Positions 30,016-43,185 of a stretch of DNA of 64,000 bases are shown piece after piece. The notes beneath the pieces were generated by a model. It was not told the DNA's origin, ran no database searches, and saw nothing but the letters and a program-made list of their open reading frames with translations. The stretch's first letter is position 1. Each line of letters begins with the position of its first letter. The stretch spans positions 11,739,062 to 11,803,061 of the forward strand of contig OY754972.1 in the NCBI GenBank assembly GCA_963576475.1, in the 5' to 3' direction. A program made the translations under genes and the position numbers. This DNA is from Molanna angustata. Lineage: Eukaryota > Arthropoda > Insecta > Trichoptera > Molannidae.

Positions 30016-31625
30016 GTACTTAACCAAAATATGTAGAAATGTTTGTGTATTAACAATTTAACGATTATTATTATGAGTGTCCGAAATGTGGCAAGTTGTT
30101 ATTGCGTATGTGTTCAATTTATATTTTATTGTTGGTTAGTTATGTCTATCACGAGGAAGACAGATATAACGGAACTCCATGTTTTACTATCTCGACATAC
30201 CGACACATCGACTTGTGTTGATTTTTATTTCTTTACTAAATTACCGTCGTAGTTTGTTCATCGTAATAAAAACTCTAATATGCCATCATATTATGAATGA
30301 ATGAATGAATGAATGATTGTTTTTCGTATTTTTTTGAGAATCCTCAAGATATTAGGGAAATGGTTTCGAGTATTCTCATTTCTCGAGAAAGCAGGATGCC
30401 TATAAATACTATATATGTACATACTCATTGATTGAATTATCTTGCAATTCAAGTAGGTTTATATAAATAATCCGGGAGGCAGCGCAACATTTGAACAAGC
30501 CATTTCATACCGACTGAAAATTATATAAATATTAGTATTCCCCTAAAACCTAATTCCGAGATCTAAACGTCAGCTATTTAATTACTGTAGCTGTGAAGCT
30601 AAAGGTGACAGCAAAGACAGAAAGTTGTAAAAAACATTATCATGTAAAAATGATACACAATTAAAAAAAAATTAACGTAAAAAATGAAAATATCTAGATT
30701 AAAATAGATATGTATCATCGTTTTTTTATTAATTAATATTTAAAACTGCCACGAACTTGAAGGTACGAAGAATTTATTAAAAGATAGTTATTCACAGCAT
30801 AAAATGGCATTACTTATGTTGAATTAATATAATAATAATTCAAATTAAAACATGGTGTACTTTTATTGTTGACAAAAATTAAAATCGCCGACATTTGAAT
30901 GTTTGTGGGCACATAAAAATCGTCAGTTTATTTGCCAAAGTGACAAAATTTAATAAATGTGAGTTTTTTTTTGTTTTCTAGCATGCTATATTTTTTCTTA
31001 ATTAGGTATTTATATTTCCTTCAATCTCTAATAATAATTAAAAAAGAAAGATTTTTTTATTTTATGAAATGTATATAGTTTTACTTACGAATGATGACAA
31101 TTGGGTTAAAATTTCCAAAAAAAGGAAAGAAAAATTATCAAAATCTCTTTGTAATCGCACATTTTGCCCATTTTTATGAAACATTTTATTTTAATAATGA
31201 TTTCATAATTCGGTTAAGAAAGGGTTAATTAATGCACATTTTTACGAATTTCACATGCTACCATCTTTAGCTTCACGCAACTGACGCTCATTTCGCTGAT
31301 TATTGAACATTAATCAACTGCTTAACATGAAATTTATTCGTTGAAAGTTTTGGTTGGTATGTAAATTATCATGGGCTGAGATAGGTTCTCAGGTAAGTAA
31401 GAAGAAGAAGACGACGGTACAAGTTGGTGTAAGGCGGAGTTAGAAACGGGGGATGCATGAATAAATCAACACACGGTGTGGCTGATATACCTTGTCTGTC
31501 GTTCTCTCCTATCCTCTAACAATGTAAGGGAACAAGGAGTTGGTGTACTCTCACTGACATACTAATGTAAATAAAACATTTTCAATTACCGCGAGGATAT
31601 TATCAACATGAACTTATGTTAATGT

Positions 31626-31735
31626 TCACCCTGCGCAACTGGCGAGTTTATTGCCGTATAACAATTTGTTCCAACTAACCAGTGTTTCCAGCCCAGAAAA
31701 GCAATATTAGCGTGAGAACTAACTTCGTAAACCCT
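31626..31735 (-). mobile_element. SINE family 2, 3' portion
   Basis: The minus strand carries CCAGTGTTTCCAGCCCAGA-type and CACCCTGCGCAA words identical in order to the full copies at 14888 and 52398. The tRNA head is missing. The junction runs into a stretch like family C (ACCCTGTAGGTG). Confidence 0.75.
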
Positions 31736-31961
31736 GTAGGTGTCTGATTTTCCTTATCTTTGATGCACTCGATTCCCTTCTTCCTTTTCTCATTGCTAAA
31801 ATCACATTTTTTCCTAGTATTTTTTTTTCCTAGCCATTGAAACAAATTTAATTTTGAGACTTCGCGTTACTCGGGTTGGTTGGAAAAGATCGCTTTATGG
31901 CAATGAACTTGCCTTTGTACACATGCTGTAAGTACATATATTCGAAAAAAAAAAATAATAA

Positions 31962-32302
31962 ATATCGAATATTTTTATAGTTGCATATACGTAAACAATA
32001 ATATAAGGACTGTTGCTTTCATTGTTTAAAAATAAATCAATTTCTCAATAGATGGCGTTACAAAAAAGTTTCTTCGTTAGGTACTTCGTAGATGGCAATA
32101 GTAATAATATCTTATTTTCAGGTGAATTATTACACATTATTCAAATAATATAAATATTTTATAAAATTTCAAATACTCAATAAAAAGGCATAAAGTGATC
32201 ACATAAACCAATCGATGACAAGTCGAAAGCCCTGTAGGTCCCTTGATTTCCCGGTTCTCCTTTAATATTCCAACTTCGTCTCTATTGAGATATTAAAAAA
32301 AA
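31962..32302 (-). mobile_element. TIR element family C, copy 3
   Basis: This reversed copy begins ATCGAATATTTTTATAG, passes CAATTTCTCAATAGATGGCG and GACAAGTCGAAAGCCCTGTAG, and ends CAACTTCGTCTCTATTGAGAT. Compared with copy 1 it has small deletions. It is noncoding. Confidence 0.8.
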
Positions 32303-32327
32303 TACAGATAGATATAAATAGGAGATG

Positions 32328-32460
32328 GCAGAAAGATTAGCGCGGTTATTGATCTTGTGGTCGCGAGTTCCAATCGGTTCACCTACATTTCAAGCAATAC
32401 TGCTAAGTTTAGGAAATGTATATGTACCTACTTGTTACAAGGACGTAGGTATTCATTATT
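32328..32460 (+). mobile_element. tRNA-derived SINE, family 1
   Basis: GAGATGGCAGAAAGATTAGC (A box region), GGTCGCGAGTTCCAATC (B box) and GTTCACCTACATTTC, then ATGTACCTACTTGTTACAAG, follow the order of the family. The head is slightly decayed. Confidence 0.75.
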
Positions 32461-33240
32461 TTTAAAATTTGTCGTTTTCTGTGTTTATCACTTGACTAAG
32501 GTAATAAATCTATATTGATTAAAAATAACTCTTAGAAGCGCACTGTTGAAAAAAAACAATAGCTTTTGGAATATATAGATATACTACACACATTGTTTTC
32601 TGTGGAGTTAAAATAAATCACGAAAAAAATCGTCCATATTTTAATTGATTTTTTCGACGATTACAATATTATATTTATGTGGGTATTTTTATTAACTATT
32701 TAAGATAGTAAATTTATAACATCAAGAGGACGTTCAACCCTCATGTGATCATAGAAAATCGTAGGGGATGAATATAAAAATAACAATAAAAGTGTTCCGA
32801 CTATTTTGCACTCGTTCGTATTAGCCCCGTCTCTCGACACCCGAGAGGAACTAATACAGTATTAATGAAAACGCCATCAATTCGCCGGAAACTTGAATTA
32901 AATCCACCGTGAAAGAGGATTTTCAGTCAAATGGCTGCAAACAAGTCCACACATATAGATTGTCGGGAGATAATAAAAAAAAACAACAAATTGACTGGAA
33001 AACGTCAGAAATAAAAAGGAAAACAAATGAACTACCACCATCACACTTCATGCAGTCAATTTAACTCAATTTCTCAAACAGTGGATGAAGGTATGACACA
33101 CCCAACCAGGACGAGGGTTCAATAACACGATTGTATATCAAGAAATAAACAATAAATAGGTATATTTCACTACATTTTGTTTATAGACAGAAAATTCTTT
33201 GATACGTTTCTCTCCACTGCTGGATGTAGGCCTCTTCTAA

Positions 33241-33714
33241 TCTTTATATATATAATTCTTCTGTACGTGTGTATGTCACTGAACTCTTCCTAAACAGTTG
33301 AACCGATTTTGATGAATTTTTGTGGTGTTTGTGTGAGTCCCTGAATTGTTTAGATTCACGAAATGGAATTTTAAACATTAATATAATAAAAGAAAAATAA
33401 AAAACATGATTTTTTAGAACTATAAATGATAAGGGTAGAGGTAATGTCGAACTGGCAATGTTTAGTTTTTTTCCATCTGACAAAACTAAGTAACTGGCGT
33501 CGTAATTTGGCTTTTTTAAATTTAAAGTATGCTCTGTTTCGATATTATTCATGTTTCTTGAATAATTTTAATTTCTATTCACTATTTGGATATTATTCAT
33601 ATTTCAATTTGCTCATTTCCATGTCCAGACCATCTATGCATCTTTCATTTTTGCATTTGCAAAAAAGCAGGCCAGACAATATTCAGGCAGGACAACGTCT
33701 GTCGGGTTCGCTAG
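33241..33714 (+). mobile_element. Compact non-autonomous Helitron, 474 bp
   Basis: It begins TCTTTATATATATAATTCTT directly after an A and ends GACAACGTCTGTCGGGTTCG + CTAG followed by T. The GC-rich inverted pair near the end and the A|TC...CTAG|T borders are the Helitron hallmarks. The 5' end is homologous to the element at 16237. It is inserted beside a LINE tail (33195-33240, minus) that reads LEEAYIQQWRE. Confidence 0.82.
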
Positions 33715-33877
33715 TGACATATTTTTCCCTTATATGAGTTTTTCTCATCCACCTGATTTCCGAGACTGGGATATGATCCTAACCCACGGCCTATATTATT
33801 ATTAATTACTTGTAATAAGATTAAAAGTGATTATTTGAACAAAATTAGGTAGGTATATTTTACATAACAATTCTCTT

Positions 33878-34034
33878 ATCGAATATATTTTAATTGCATA
33901 ATACACAAACATTGGATTTTTTCCGTGTAGGGAGTCAAATGGTATTATAATTGACAATTTTTTTAACATCTCAATAGAGACGAAGTCGGGATATTATAGA
34001 AGAACTTGCAATTAAAAAAATATTCGATTTACAT
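33878..34034 (+). mobile_element. TIR element family C, internally deleted copy
   Basis: The left terminal repeat (ATCGAATATATTTTAATTGC and ACATTGGATTTTTTCC) and the core ATCTCAATAGAGACGAAG join directly to the right end TTAAAAAAATATTCGAT, leaving about 157 bp. This copy reveals both ends of the family. Bases 34035-34165 resemble the sequence flanking copy 60479. Confidence 0.72.
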
Positions 34035-34614
34035 AAAAATTTGTTCGAGTAGGTAAACAAGCCAAAAATGAAATTATATTTCTGGCGCAGTTCAGGAGTG
34101 ACATCTGTGCGAGACACCGTTACCTCATTTATAAGGACTGTTGCTATATTGTTTAAAAAATATGTATTTCATTGCATTTCGTTTTCAAAAAAACAAAATA
34201 TTTTATGAAAACGATTGTTCTGTGCTAATTTTTTATACCTCTACAGAATAGGAAATAGAAATGTTCAAACTGATTCCAACTAGGCGAAAGATTTTTATAG
34301 CAAAAAACTTTGAAATACAATTATGAAACATTAATCCAAAAAATAGTTTAATAAAAAAAAAACATGGTCAATATTTTCCCGTCAGTACATTTGATCCTTT
34401 GGACTTGGTTATCCATTTGTTTTTTTTTCTCACAATTAATGTTTTTGTGTCATGCGCATGTACCATATCACTTGTAAGTTGTATGGCCTATGTCACCTGG
34501 AAACGAGTTACGTATAAGCAAATACAAGTTTTCCTAGTCGATATAACATACAGTGGGTGGCTATCACATTATGATCAGTGTTATTTTTTGCAAATACCTA
34601 CTGAGACATATTTT

Positions 34615-34740
34615 CAAACGAATATGATGACGGCTGATGAATTCAAAGCATATAAAACATTTAAATATATTAAAATACACAGACTTCGATGGTTAGGGCA
34701 CGTTAAGCGAATGAAGAACCCCAAAGTATATTCTCACAAT
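34615..34740 (+). mobile_element. LINE fragment
   Basis: The frame DEFKAYKTFKYIKIHRLRWL then GHVKRMKNPKV contains the RLRWLGHV-RM motif of LINE C-terminal regions. Nothing on either side extends it. Confidence 0.65.
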
Positions 34741-35036
34741 GGACTATACCGCCAATGATGAAGAAAATATAGCAAAACATCTTAATACATCACATACTTA
34801 CATAAAACTAATACAAATATTTGGTAATACCGTCATTATTGGAAATTATCGCGGCTTCAATATGACATAACAAGCTTTCAACACATTTTTTATGGTTACT
34901 GGCAACATAGAATCATGTTGCCAGACCTAAATTATATTTTCAACAAGATTTATCCTTGTAGTTATTTCTTGTTCGCGATTTTTCGTATTGTAAGTTCCCA
35001 ATTCTTTTGCAATGGGGTAAATTAATTACCTGGTCA

Positions 35037-35217
35037 TGGCAATACGTGGCACCGTTGGTAAGCCATTTTGCTCCTGTGCTGGCGTCCTGGGTTCGATCCC
35101 TAGCAAAGGAGAAATTTATTTCTCACGCAAACATTGTTTCTCTGGGCTGGAACACTGGTTAGTTTTAAAAAGAAATGGCACATGGCAATAAACTCGCCAT
35201 TTGCGCAGGGTGCAAGA
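35037..35217 (+). mobile_element. tRNA-derived SINE, family 2
   Basis: ACGTGGCACCGTTGGTAAGC (A box), CTGGGTTCGATCCCTAGC (B box), TTTCTCTGGGCTGGAACACTG and an end at TTGCGCAGGGTGCAAG match the other copies in the opposite orientation. Confidence 0.85.
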
Positions 35218-36149
35218 ATTTTTTTACTATATACCTATTTAATACCTCGAATGTCTGATTTTTTTGATAGTCCATGATACTTTTTGCTGTTTTGCGAATT
35301 TCAAGAGTTTATTAAGAAAATAGAAGAAAAATTGAAAGACCAGGGGTGAGTAGAGAAGATGGTATGAGGAAGGACGTTAGAGGAGCATTGAGGAAGAGCA
35401 AGGCACGTTTAGGAGAAGAATTTTGTGGTCCTAATGTGATGGCCACTCACTGTGGTATCTATAAATTCCCGCGGTTATAATATATTATAACCATTTTGTT
35501 ATTCGATATAATTTGATGAATTTACCGCACGATCGTGTATGCGGTATGTGATTGATGGTGATAATAACAACACCATATACATACATAGGTAGGTAGTGAT
35601 TGAAAATAAATTAATCTGAAGAATTTAACCAACTAGAATACCCGTCAATCGATTTCTCGTTTGGTGAACCATTGAAACTAGTCAACAACGACCGACGTTG
35701 GTCAAACGGAGGGAGGGACTGAGGGTGGACCTAAGTCAGGGTGGTTATTTTATTATACAACCAGCTGACTCCACCCTCTACGCTGGACAATTATTTTCTT
35801 AACATCCCTTTTGTGATATATTGATGTTGCGCCTTGTATCAGGCAATATGAATAGCGGTTTACGAGATTGTACGAATAGGGTATTCGGCAATCTTCGGGT
35901 TTGAATATAAAGGAATGTCTGCGGTTTGTTCGGGGCTTTTTATTTACGATAGTGCTATCACATTGTGGTTCATATATAAACTAATTATTTGTACTGCACT
36001 CATGTATATATGAATTTACTGTAATTTATAATAAACTGTGTAATTGTTAAACGCGTGTTAATTTAATATATCTGTGTACTAAAACTACCAGATTTAACGC
36101 TCTTCACTCAACGAGAAGGATATACAAAAGTTGTTCATACCATATTGGT

Positions 36150-36265
36150 GGTGGCAGAACGGTTGGCGCGCTGGGTTAGTAATCCAGTGGTCGCGAGATC
36201 GAATCCTGCCGATTTCGTTCACCTATAGAACAAGCATCTCAAGCATCTATGTACTTGTTACAAAG
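36150..36265 (+). mobile_element. tRNA-derived SINE, family 1 (best head)
   Basis: The head reads GGTGGTGGCAGAACGGTTGG, then CTGGG TTAGTAA TCCAG (anticodon-arm-like, loop anticodon AGT), then GGTCGCGAGATCGAATCC (B box), GATTTCGTTCACCTATAG and TATGTACTTGTTACAAAG. This is the clearest copy for deriving the family consensus. Confidence 0.82.
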
Positions 36266-37310
36266 ACAAATGTTTTCGTTCTTTAAAAAAAGTGTCGATT
36301 GTGGTCAGTGCTAAACTGTTGAGTACCAAGTCCTCCATAAAGTATTCAAGTGACTATTACAGAAAAAGTGATTAATAAAAATACAATACCACGCGGATCT
36401 GTACAACTGTTTGCGCATACTTTTTTAACTCTTCCTTAATTCAATTCCGCCACAAAATACTGAAGGTAATTGCGATATTTCAATGTCGCAATTTTGTGTC
36501 TCATCTCGAGATAGCGGATAATTTATTATACACATCCCAATACCCGCATCATAGTCTAAGATAATATTACGTTATCTTAATTCTTTAATTAATGCTTTTT
36601 TATGTTTTAAAAATCCGTGTAAATCGTGGCATTCTCTTTGTATAGGTTTATAAAATTCTTATAGACATTGCGTCATATTACCAAAAAACTTCGCAAACTG
36701 AAAAGCATTTTAAAGAGAGAAGAATAACCGTAGTAAATAAAATGTTTCTATGTTTAAAACACAACAATACAAATGAACTTCATAATTTTTATAACTGCAA
36801 TTAAAGTGTGATAAATGTTCCATTAATCAACATTTTGTTTGAAACCATAAAATTAACCATAGTATCCCTGTCAATTGTATACGGCATATTTTACGGCGTT
36901 TCCACTAAGTTGATACACTCAACGACTTGCAGGTTGATCGGGTAGCACCATTATTTCGTCAAATGAGGCAGAACTAACCTCATCACATTTTTACGACCAA
37001 AATGAACTAAGTTCATTATTAGAGATTCGGAGAACAATGAATCATAACATTTATTATCTTCCGTCGTACGTCAGTCTACGACTTTTCTACAAATCAAATA
37101 TTTCCCCACAGAAAGATTTGTCATATCGACCTCGAGTCAGATAGTTGATGAAATAATATTATCTAAGTAGGTACACTGTAATACGAATCATTATCTTATC
37201 AACCAGTTTTAGATGCATCTTTAGGTTATAATTTTGATCCTTCTTAAGACCATGATTTAGAACGTTCTTCAGGTCATTATTTAGATATTTCTTTAGGTCA
37301 TAATTTAGAT

Positions 37311-37490
37311 CATTCTTCTTCTTTTTCTTGACCCTCTATCCCGGTTTATCCAGGGTAGGGTCTACTTGTACGTATGCCCCAGGATCTTCTGTTCTGGGTT
37401 GTCACAACGGGAACACTTTGAGCCACCAGCTTCTTCTCAATACTGGACCACCATGTTGCTGTGGGTCTGCCTCTACCCCTAGGTTTAGCT
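37311..37490. repeat. GC-richer retroposon relic
   Basis: The stretch from CTTGACCCTCTATCCCGG to CTACCCCTAGG stands out in composition. I recognise no coding order in it but infer a LINE relic because such patches flank other LINE tails here (37590). Confidence 0.35.
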
Positions 37491-37589
37491 AGTTTATTTT
37501 ATTATTATAATTTAGATCATTCTTTGTCATAAATTTATAATTTATTTCAGTACTTATAGTTTTTTTCCATGGAGAGTTTCCAACGAATA

Positions 37590-37870
37590 ACTTATAGAAA
37601 TAGTTAAACACGAAAGATAGCATATTGGGGTCATGTTCTGCGAGGCGAAAAGTATAAACTGCTTCAGCTGATTATGAAGGGCAAAATAGTGGACCGGCAT
37701 CAGAGACGTCGGCGGATCGTTCCGGACTGCGGCAGACACAGATGCTTTCTCTGTAGTGAAGATAATAGAAATAATAACCAAAAAGCAAGTAAACAAGACT
37801 AGAATGATTGAAATAAGATGCAGGAGAAAAAGTTCTGAGCCAACGAGTGAAAACCTTCGGCAAATGTTCG
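37590..37870 (+). mobile_element. LINE C-terminal fragment
   Basis: The frame RKIAYWGHVLRGEKYKLLQL, then IMKGKIV and later ENLRQMFV, follows the conserved LINE tail pattern (RK--Y-GH--RG-KY-LL-LI--GKI ... NLR). Stops interrupt it. Confidence 0.78.
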
Positions 37871-37871
37871 T

Positions 37872-37990
37872 GAGTGGTCGCGATTTCGAATACTACCTCA
37901 ACCGACTTCGTTCACCTATAACGGAATCATGTATGCTTACTCAAAGGAATGTAAAAGGATATATATTTCCTTGTTACAAGGACATCTTTA
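37872..37990 (+). mobile_element. SINE family 1, head-truncated
   Basis: GAGTGGTCGCGATTTCGAAT (B box), GACTTCGTTCACCTATAA and TATTTCCTTGTTACAAGGAC follow the family body. It joins directly to the LINE fragment before it. Confidence 0.7.
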
Positions 37991-38529
37991 AAAAATATTT
38001 TAAGTAGTAAAAATAAATAATAATAGTCAAAACATAATAACTGATACGGCATTTATAGAATAATTAGATTATTTACGAGTATTCTATGATATTATTTATA
38101 CGCAGTAAACGAGACTAAATATTTTATGCTGATAATGTTTCTGTGGCAGATAAAACGAAATCCATCGTTCGCAAACCGATAACATAATCGTTTAACAAAA
38201 AGAATATCTAGAAGAAATGAACCCGTAAAAGCAACGATTTGTGAACGTGTCCTACACTGAATGATGGTTTGAATAAATAAATGGCCACATTACATCTTTT
38301 ATGTGATGCTTCGACTTTGAACTCAACAAAGCATATATATTATTCCGATTTCTCGATAATTTTCGATTTTCGTGAAATGATTATAGTCGAAATTACATCT
38401 CAAATTTAAATAAATGAAAAAATGTATTTAAAACAGACTCTGAAAGTAAGAAATTTATAAAACAAATGTTATATCTAGAACCTAATTATTAAACCTTCCT
38501 GCTAGAAACCTGCTCTTATAATAGGTATG

Positions 38530-38765
38530 CAGCGCGGCATTGAAATGAATCGTCTTACACCAAGGGCACTACAGTCAGTCCCCTGCAGACCCTAGCTTCA
38601 TCAAGAAATCGTCTACATCTTTCCTTATCGACAATCGTTCTTCTACAATTGGTCAGCTCCATTACTCTGACATCAAATACCACAACTTCTAGCCATCTCA
38701 TCTGGGTTTACCTCTACTTCGTCTTACTTTATGACAGGTGTCCGATACTTTTTTCGGAGTAGCGT
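38530..38765 (-). mobile_element. LINE C-terminal fragment
   Basis: Minus frames read PKKVSDTCHK and later VFDVRVMELTNCRRTIVDK and ERCRRFLDEARVCRGL followed by a stop. This is the same family ending as at 25505 (VPKK... RQFLEEA). It is broken by frameshifts. Confidence 0.75.
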
Positions 38766-39689
38766 TTAAATATGTATAAAATGATGATGGAATAAAAATT
38801 GATGTGTGTAATTTCTCGAGGAATTTGAATTCTCGATTTACATATTTCTCGAGAAGAGACACTACATGCCACGTGTTATTACATAATTCATATAACCTTT
38901 ACTTCATATTATTACAACCTTCCACTTGATTTGTTCCACAACAACAACAAATTACTATTACAGGACGGCCATTTCGATTTAAGTGTAAGGGGTTAATGTC
39001 AGTAATTAAGAAATGCCACTTGTATTTAATGGAAAAGGATACTACTCGCTTATTCAGCGTCCCGTGTTCTATGTACAAAGCAGCGCTGAATATACACTTA
39101 CCTAAGTATCTTTTGCTCTAAATTTGGCGAAATCAACGTTAAAAGTCAATATCGATAAACACGTTGTCATAATATAAAGTAAATAGCGTAGGGGGTGAGG
39201 TAAACTAATTTGTAATGGAAATATGCAAAATACTCATATATGAATAAGCACCTCTACAGAAGTAGGTACCTACTACAATATTATGAATAAAATGTAATAT
39301 TTAAAATATATATAAACTACCCATATCCTAATGCTATAATCTTTACCTGGAAACATTCTGAAAATAAAGAATATTTACTTTATTGAAAATCTCTTGCGTA
39401 CCTTGAGAATAAGGCGAATAAAAAATCTCCTACGTCAGAGTCAAACCTAAGACATCGGTAATGAAGCCCTTTGACATGGTAAATACGGATGCATCGAAAT
39501 TATAATTTTTAGAGCTATAGAGAACTTGTTTTATAACATCAAAATGAAACTCAGTAAATCTTGTCACGTATTACGAACTTTAACGTGAAGTAGGTTGTGA
39601 TTAGCAATGTAGTAGGAATTCTATATTAAACGAGTGGGTTGTGGCCAACACTAAACTCTCCACACCACAAATATTGACAATGAAATATT

Positions 39690-42345
39690 TTATTCATTCT
39701 AAATTTTACTACCAAGAATATAAATTTTCTAACGATAGTATATTTTCATGTTAAGATAGACAAACTATTAATGCAGTATGGTGAAGAATTCTAATGTTGT
39801 ATGAAATATTTTAATAAAAGCAGATAAATTTTGTTTTAAAGGACGTTAGAGCATTTTGACAATTTTGACACGTGATATTATATGAAGATTTTTTTTGTTA
39901 TTTATGGAAAGCTAATCAGTTCTATGTTCAAGCTCTTTACATTATAACATTAAAACCAAATTACTGAACTTTTCCATACATAGAAATTTATCTAATTACA
40001 TTATTATTCATACTAAATTTTACTACCAGGAAAATAAATTTCTATCGACAGTATATTTTTATGTTAAGATAGACAAACTATTATTGCAGTATGGTGTAGA
40101 ATGCTTATGTTGTATGAAATATTTTAATAAAAGCAGATAAATTTTGTTTTAAAGGACGCGAAAGCATTTTCCAAATTTTGACAGGTGATATCATATGAAG
40201 AAATTTTTTGTTATTTATGGAAAGCTAATCAGTTCTATGTTCAAGCTCTTAACATTATAACATGAAATCAAATTACTGAACTTTTCCATACATAGAAATT
40301 TATCTAATTACATTTTTATTCATACTAAATGTTACTACCAGGAATATAAATTTTCTTCCGATAGTATATTTTTATGTTAAGATAGACAAACTATTAATGC
40401 AGTATAGTGAAGAATGCTTATGTTGTATGAAATATTTTAAAAAAAGCAGATAAATTTTGTTTTAAAGAACGCGAGAGCATTTTTCAAATTTTGACAGGTG
40501 ATATCATATGAAGAATTTTTTTGTTATTTATGGAAAGCTAATCAGTTCTATGTTCAAGCTCTTTACATTATATCATGAAATCAAATTACTACACGTTTCC
40601 ATACATAGAAATTTATCTAATTACATTTTTATTCATACTAAATGTTACTATCAGGAATATAAATTTTCTTCCGATAGTATATTTTTATGTTAAGATAAAC
40701 AAACTATTAATGCAGTATAGTGAAGAATGCTTATGTTGTATGAAATATTTTAAAAAAAGCCGATAAATTTTGTTTTAAAGAACGCGAGAGCATTTTCAAA
40801 ATTTTGACACGTGATATTATATGAAGATTTTTTTTGTTATTTATGGAAAGCTAATCAGTTCTATGTTCAAGCTCTTTACATTATAACATTAAAACCAAAT
40901 TACTGAACTTTTCCATACATAGAAATTTATCTAATTACATTATTATTCATACTAAATGTTACTATCAGGAATATAAATTTTCTTCCGATAGTATATTTTT
41001 ATGTTAAGATAGACAAACTATTAATGCAGTATAGTGAAGAATGCTTATGTTGTATGAAATATTTTAAAAAAAGCAGATAAATTTTGTTTTAAAGAACGCG
41101 AGAGCATTTTTCAAATTTTGACAGGTGATATCATATGAAGAATTTTTTTGTTATTTATGGAAAGCTAATCAGTTCTATGTTCAAGCTCTTTACATTATAT
41201 CATGAAATCAAATTACTACACGTTTCCATACATAGAAATTTATCTAATTACATTTTTATTCATACTAAATGTTACTATCAGGAATATAAATTTTCTTCCG
41301 ATAGTATATTTTTATGTTATGATAAACAAACTATTAATGCAGTATAGTGAAGAATGCTTATGTTGTATGAAATATTTTAAAAAAAGCAGATAAATTTTGT
41401 TTTAAAGAACGCGAGAGCATTTTCAAAATTTTGACACGTGATATTATATGAAGATTTTTTTTGTTATTTATGGAAAACTAATCAGTTCTATGTTCAAGCT
41501 CTTTACATTATAACATGAAATCAAATTACTGAACTTTTCCATATATAGAAATTTATCTAATTACATTATTATTCATACTAAATGTTACTATCAGGAATAT
41601 AAATTTTCTTCCGATAGGATATATTTATATTAAGATAGACAAACTTTTAATGCAGTATGGTGTAGAATGCTTATGTTGTAAGAAATATTTTAAAAAAAGC
41701 AGATAAATTTTGTTCTAAAGAACGCGAGAGCATTTTCAAAATTTTGACACGTGATATTATATGAAGATTTTTTTTGTTATTTATGGAAAGCTAATCAGTT
41801 CTATGTTCAAGCTCTTTACATTATAACATGAAATCAAATTACTGAACTTTTCCATACATAGAAATTTATCTAATTACATTATTATTCATACTAAATGTTA
41901 CTATCAGGAATATAAATTTTCTTCCGATAGTATATTTTTATGTTAAGATAAACAAACTATTAATGCAGTATAGTGAAGAATGCTTATGTTGTATGAAATA
42001 TTTTAAAAAAAGCAGATAAATTTTGTTCTAAAGAACGCGAGAGCATTTTCCAAATTTTGACAGGTGATATCATATGAAGATTTTTTTTGTTATTTATGGA
42101 AAGCTAATCAGTTCTATGTTCAAGCTCTTTACATTACAACATGAAATCAAATTACTAAACGTTTCCATACATAGAAATTTATCTAATTACATTTTTATTC
42201 ATACTAAATGTTACTACCAGGAATATAAATTTTCTTCCGATAGTATATTTTTATGTTAAGATAGACAAACTATTAATGCAGTATAGTGAAGACTGCTTAT
42301 GTTGTATGAAATATTTTAAAAAAAGCAGATAAATTTTGTTTCAAA
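39690..42345. repeat. 313-bp satellite array, block 1 (about 9 monomers)
   Basis: The anchor GCAGTAT recurs at 39773, 40086, 40399, 40712, 41026 and 41339, giving a period of 313 bp. The monomer contains GAACGCGAGAGCATTTT, GATATCATATGAAGA, AAGCTAATCAGTTCTATG and TCTTCCGATAGTATATTTTT. The first monomers are the most divergent. Short frames of 61-70 codons (MKNFFVIYGKLISSMFK) recur in several monomers. They are decayed in the others and are not genes. Confidence 0.95.
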
Positions 42346-43185
42346 GAGCGTTAGAGCATTTTGACAATGTTTACACGTGATATCATATGAAGAAATTATA
42401 TGATATCTATGAAAAGCTAATCAGTTCTAAGTTCAAGCTATTAATATTCTTCTATCAATATGAAATCAATGAACTGATCATTGCCAAATATAAAAAAATT
42501 CTCTTGTTACATATAAGTTTCATACAAATATCCATTAAATAAAATATAATTTTTGAAACCGTTGAATATTTTTCTTTTAACATTGACCAACTTTGAATAC
42601 AATTTTATGAAGATTCTTGGTGTTGTATAAATAGTTGAAACCAAATTAAAATATCTCTAATTTCCAGGTCGTGAGAGCATTTTTTCAGTTTTAATAGATG
42701 AAATCATAAAGAAACATTGGGAAAAAATGAACCGTTGTCTATGGAAAACTAATCAGCTCTAAGTTTATGGACTTAACACATGTGATATCAATATGAAGTC
42801 AATCGGACTTATAGTTTGGGCTGCAGAGAGGACACAAAAAAAAAACAACGTAAATGATGAATTCATAGAGAAGAAATCAAAAGTTGTCTATGGAAAACTA
42901 ATCAGCTCTAGGTCTTTGCACTTTACACATATGATGTTAATATGAAGTCGATCAGACTTATAGTTTGGGCTGTAGAGAGGACACAAAAAAGATAAATGCT
43001 ACGGCGTACGGCGTACGGCGTACAGCGTATACGCCATACACACAAACACATCACGACGAAACTCATAGTGTGCATTCTCTACATGATACCCATTGAGAAA
43101 TTGATGTAAAAAAAATACGCTTAAATTTTGCGAAATCATGACTCTCCCCTATTCCATAGTGTGGAGAGTAATAATAATAAACTGT
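42346..43185. repeat. Higher-order block tail 1: decayed monomers plus GGCGTAC tandem
   Basis: It starts with divergent monomers (GTTAGAGCATTTTGACAATG), then ATCAGACTTATAGTTTGGGC, then a run of GGCGTAC 7-mers (three here) ending in CAGCGTATACGCC, then ACTCTCCCCTATTCCATAGTG. The same 0.84-kb block recurs at about 46446-47290 and 51186-52016. Confidence 0.93.

Larger units (their letters stand above)
18059..39689. other. Noncoding, repeat-bearing region (SMG1 intron or intergenic)
   Basis: No host exon is recognised here. Between the repeats listed separately, the stretches 18570-19010, 19400-19785, 21840-22290, 23050-23815, 23925-24635, 24775-25500, 26030-26980, 30020-31620, 32470-33190, 34170-34610, 34800-35030, 35230-36140, 36270-37310, 38000-38520 and 38780-39689 are AT-rich DNA with nothing I can support. 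The next upstream SMG1 exon, with the kinase active site, was not found. Confidence 0.6.
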
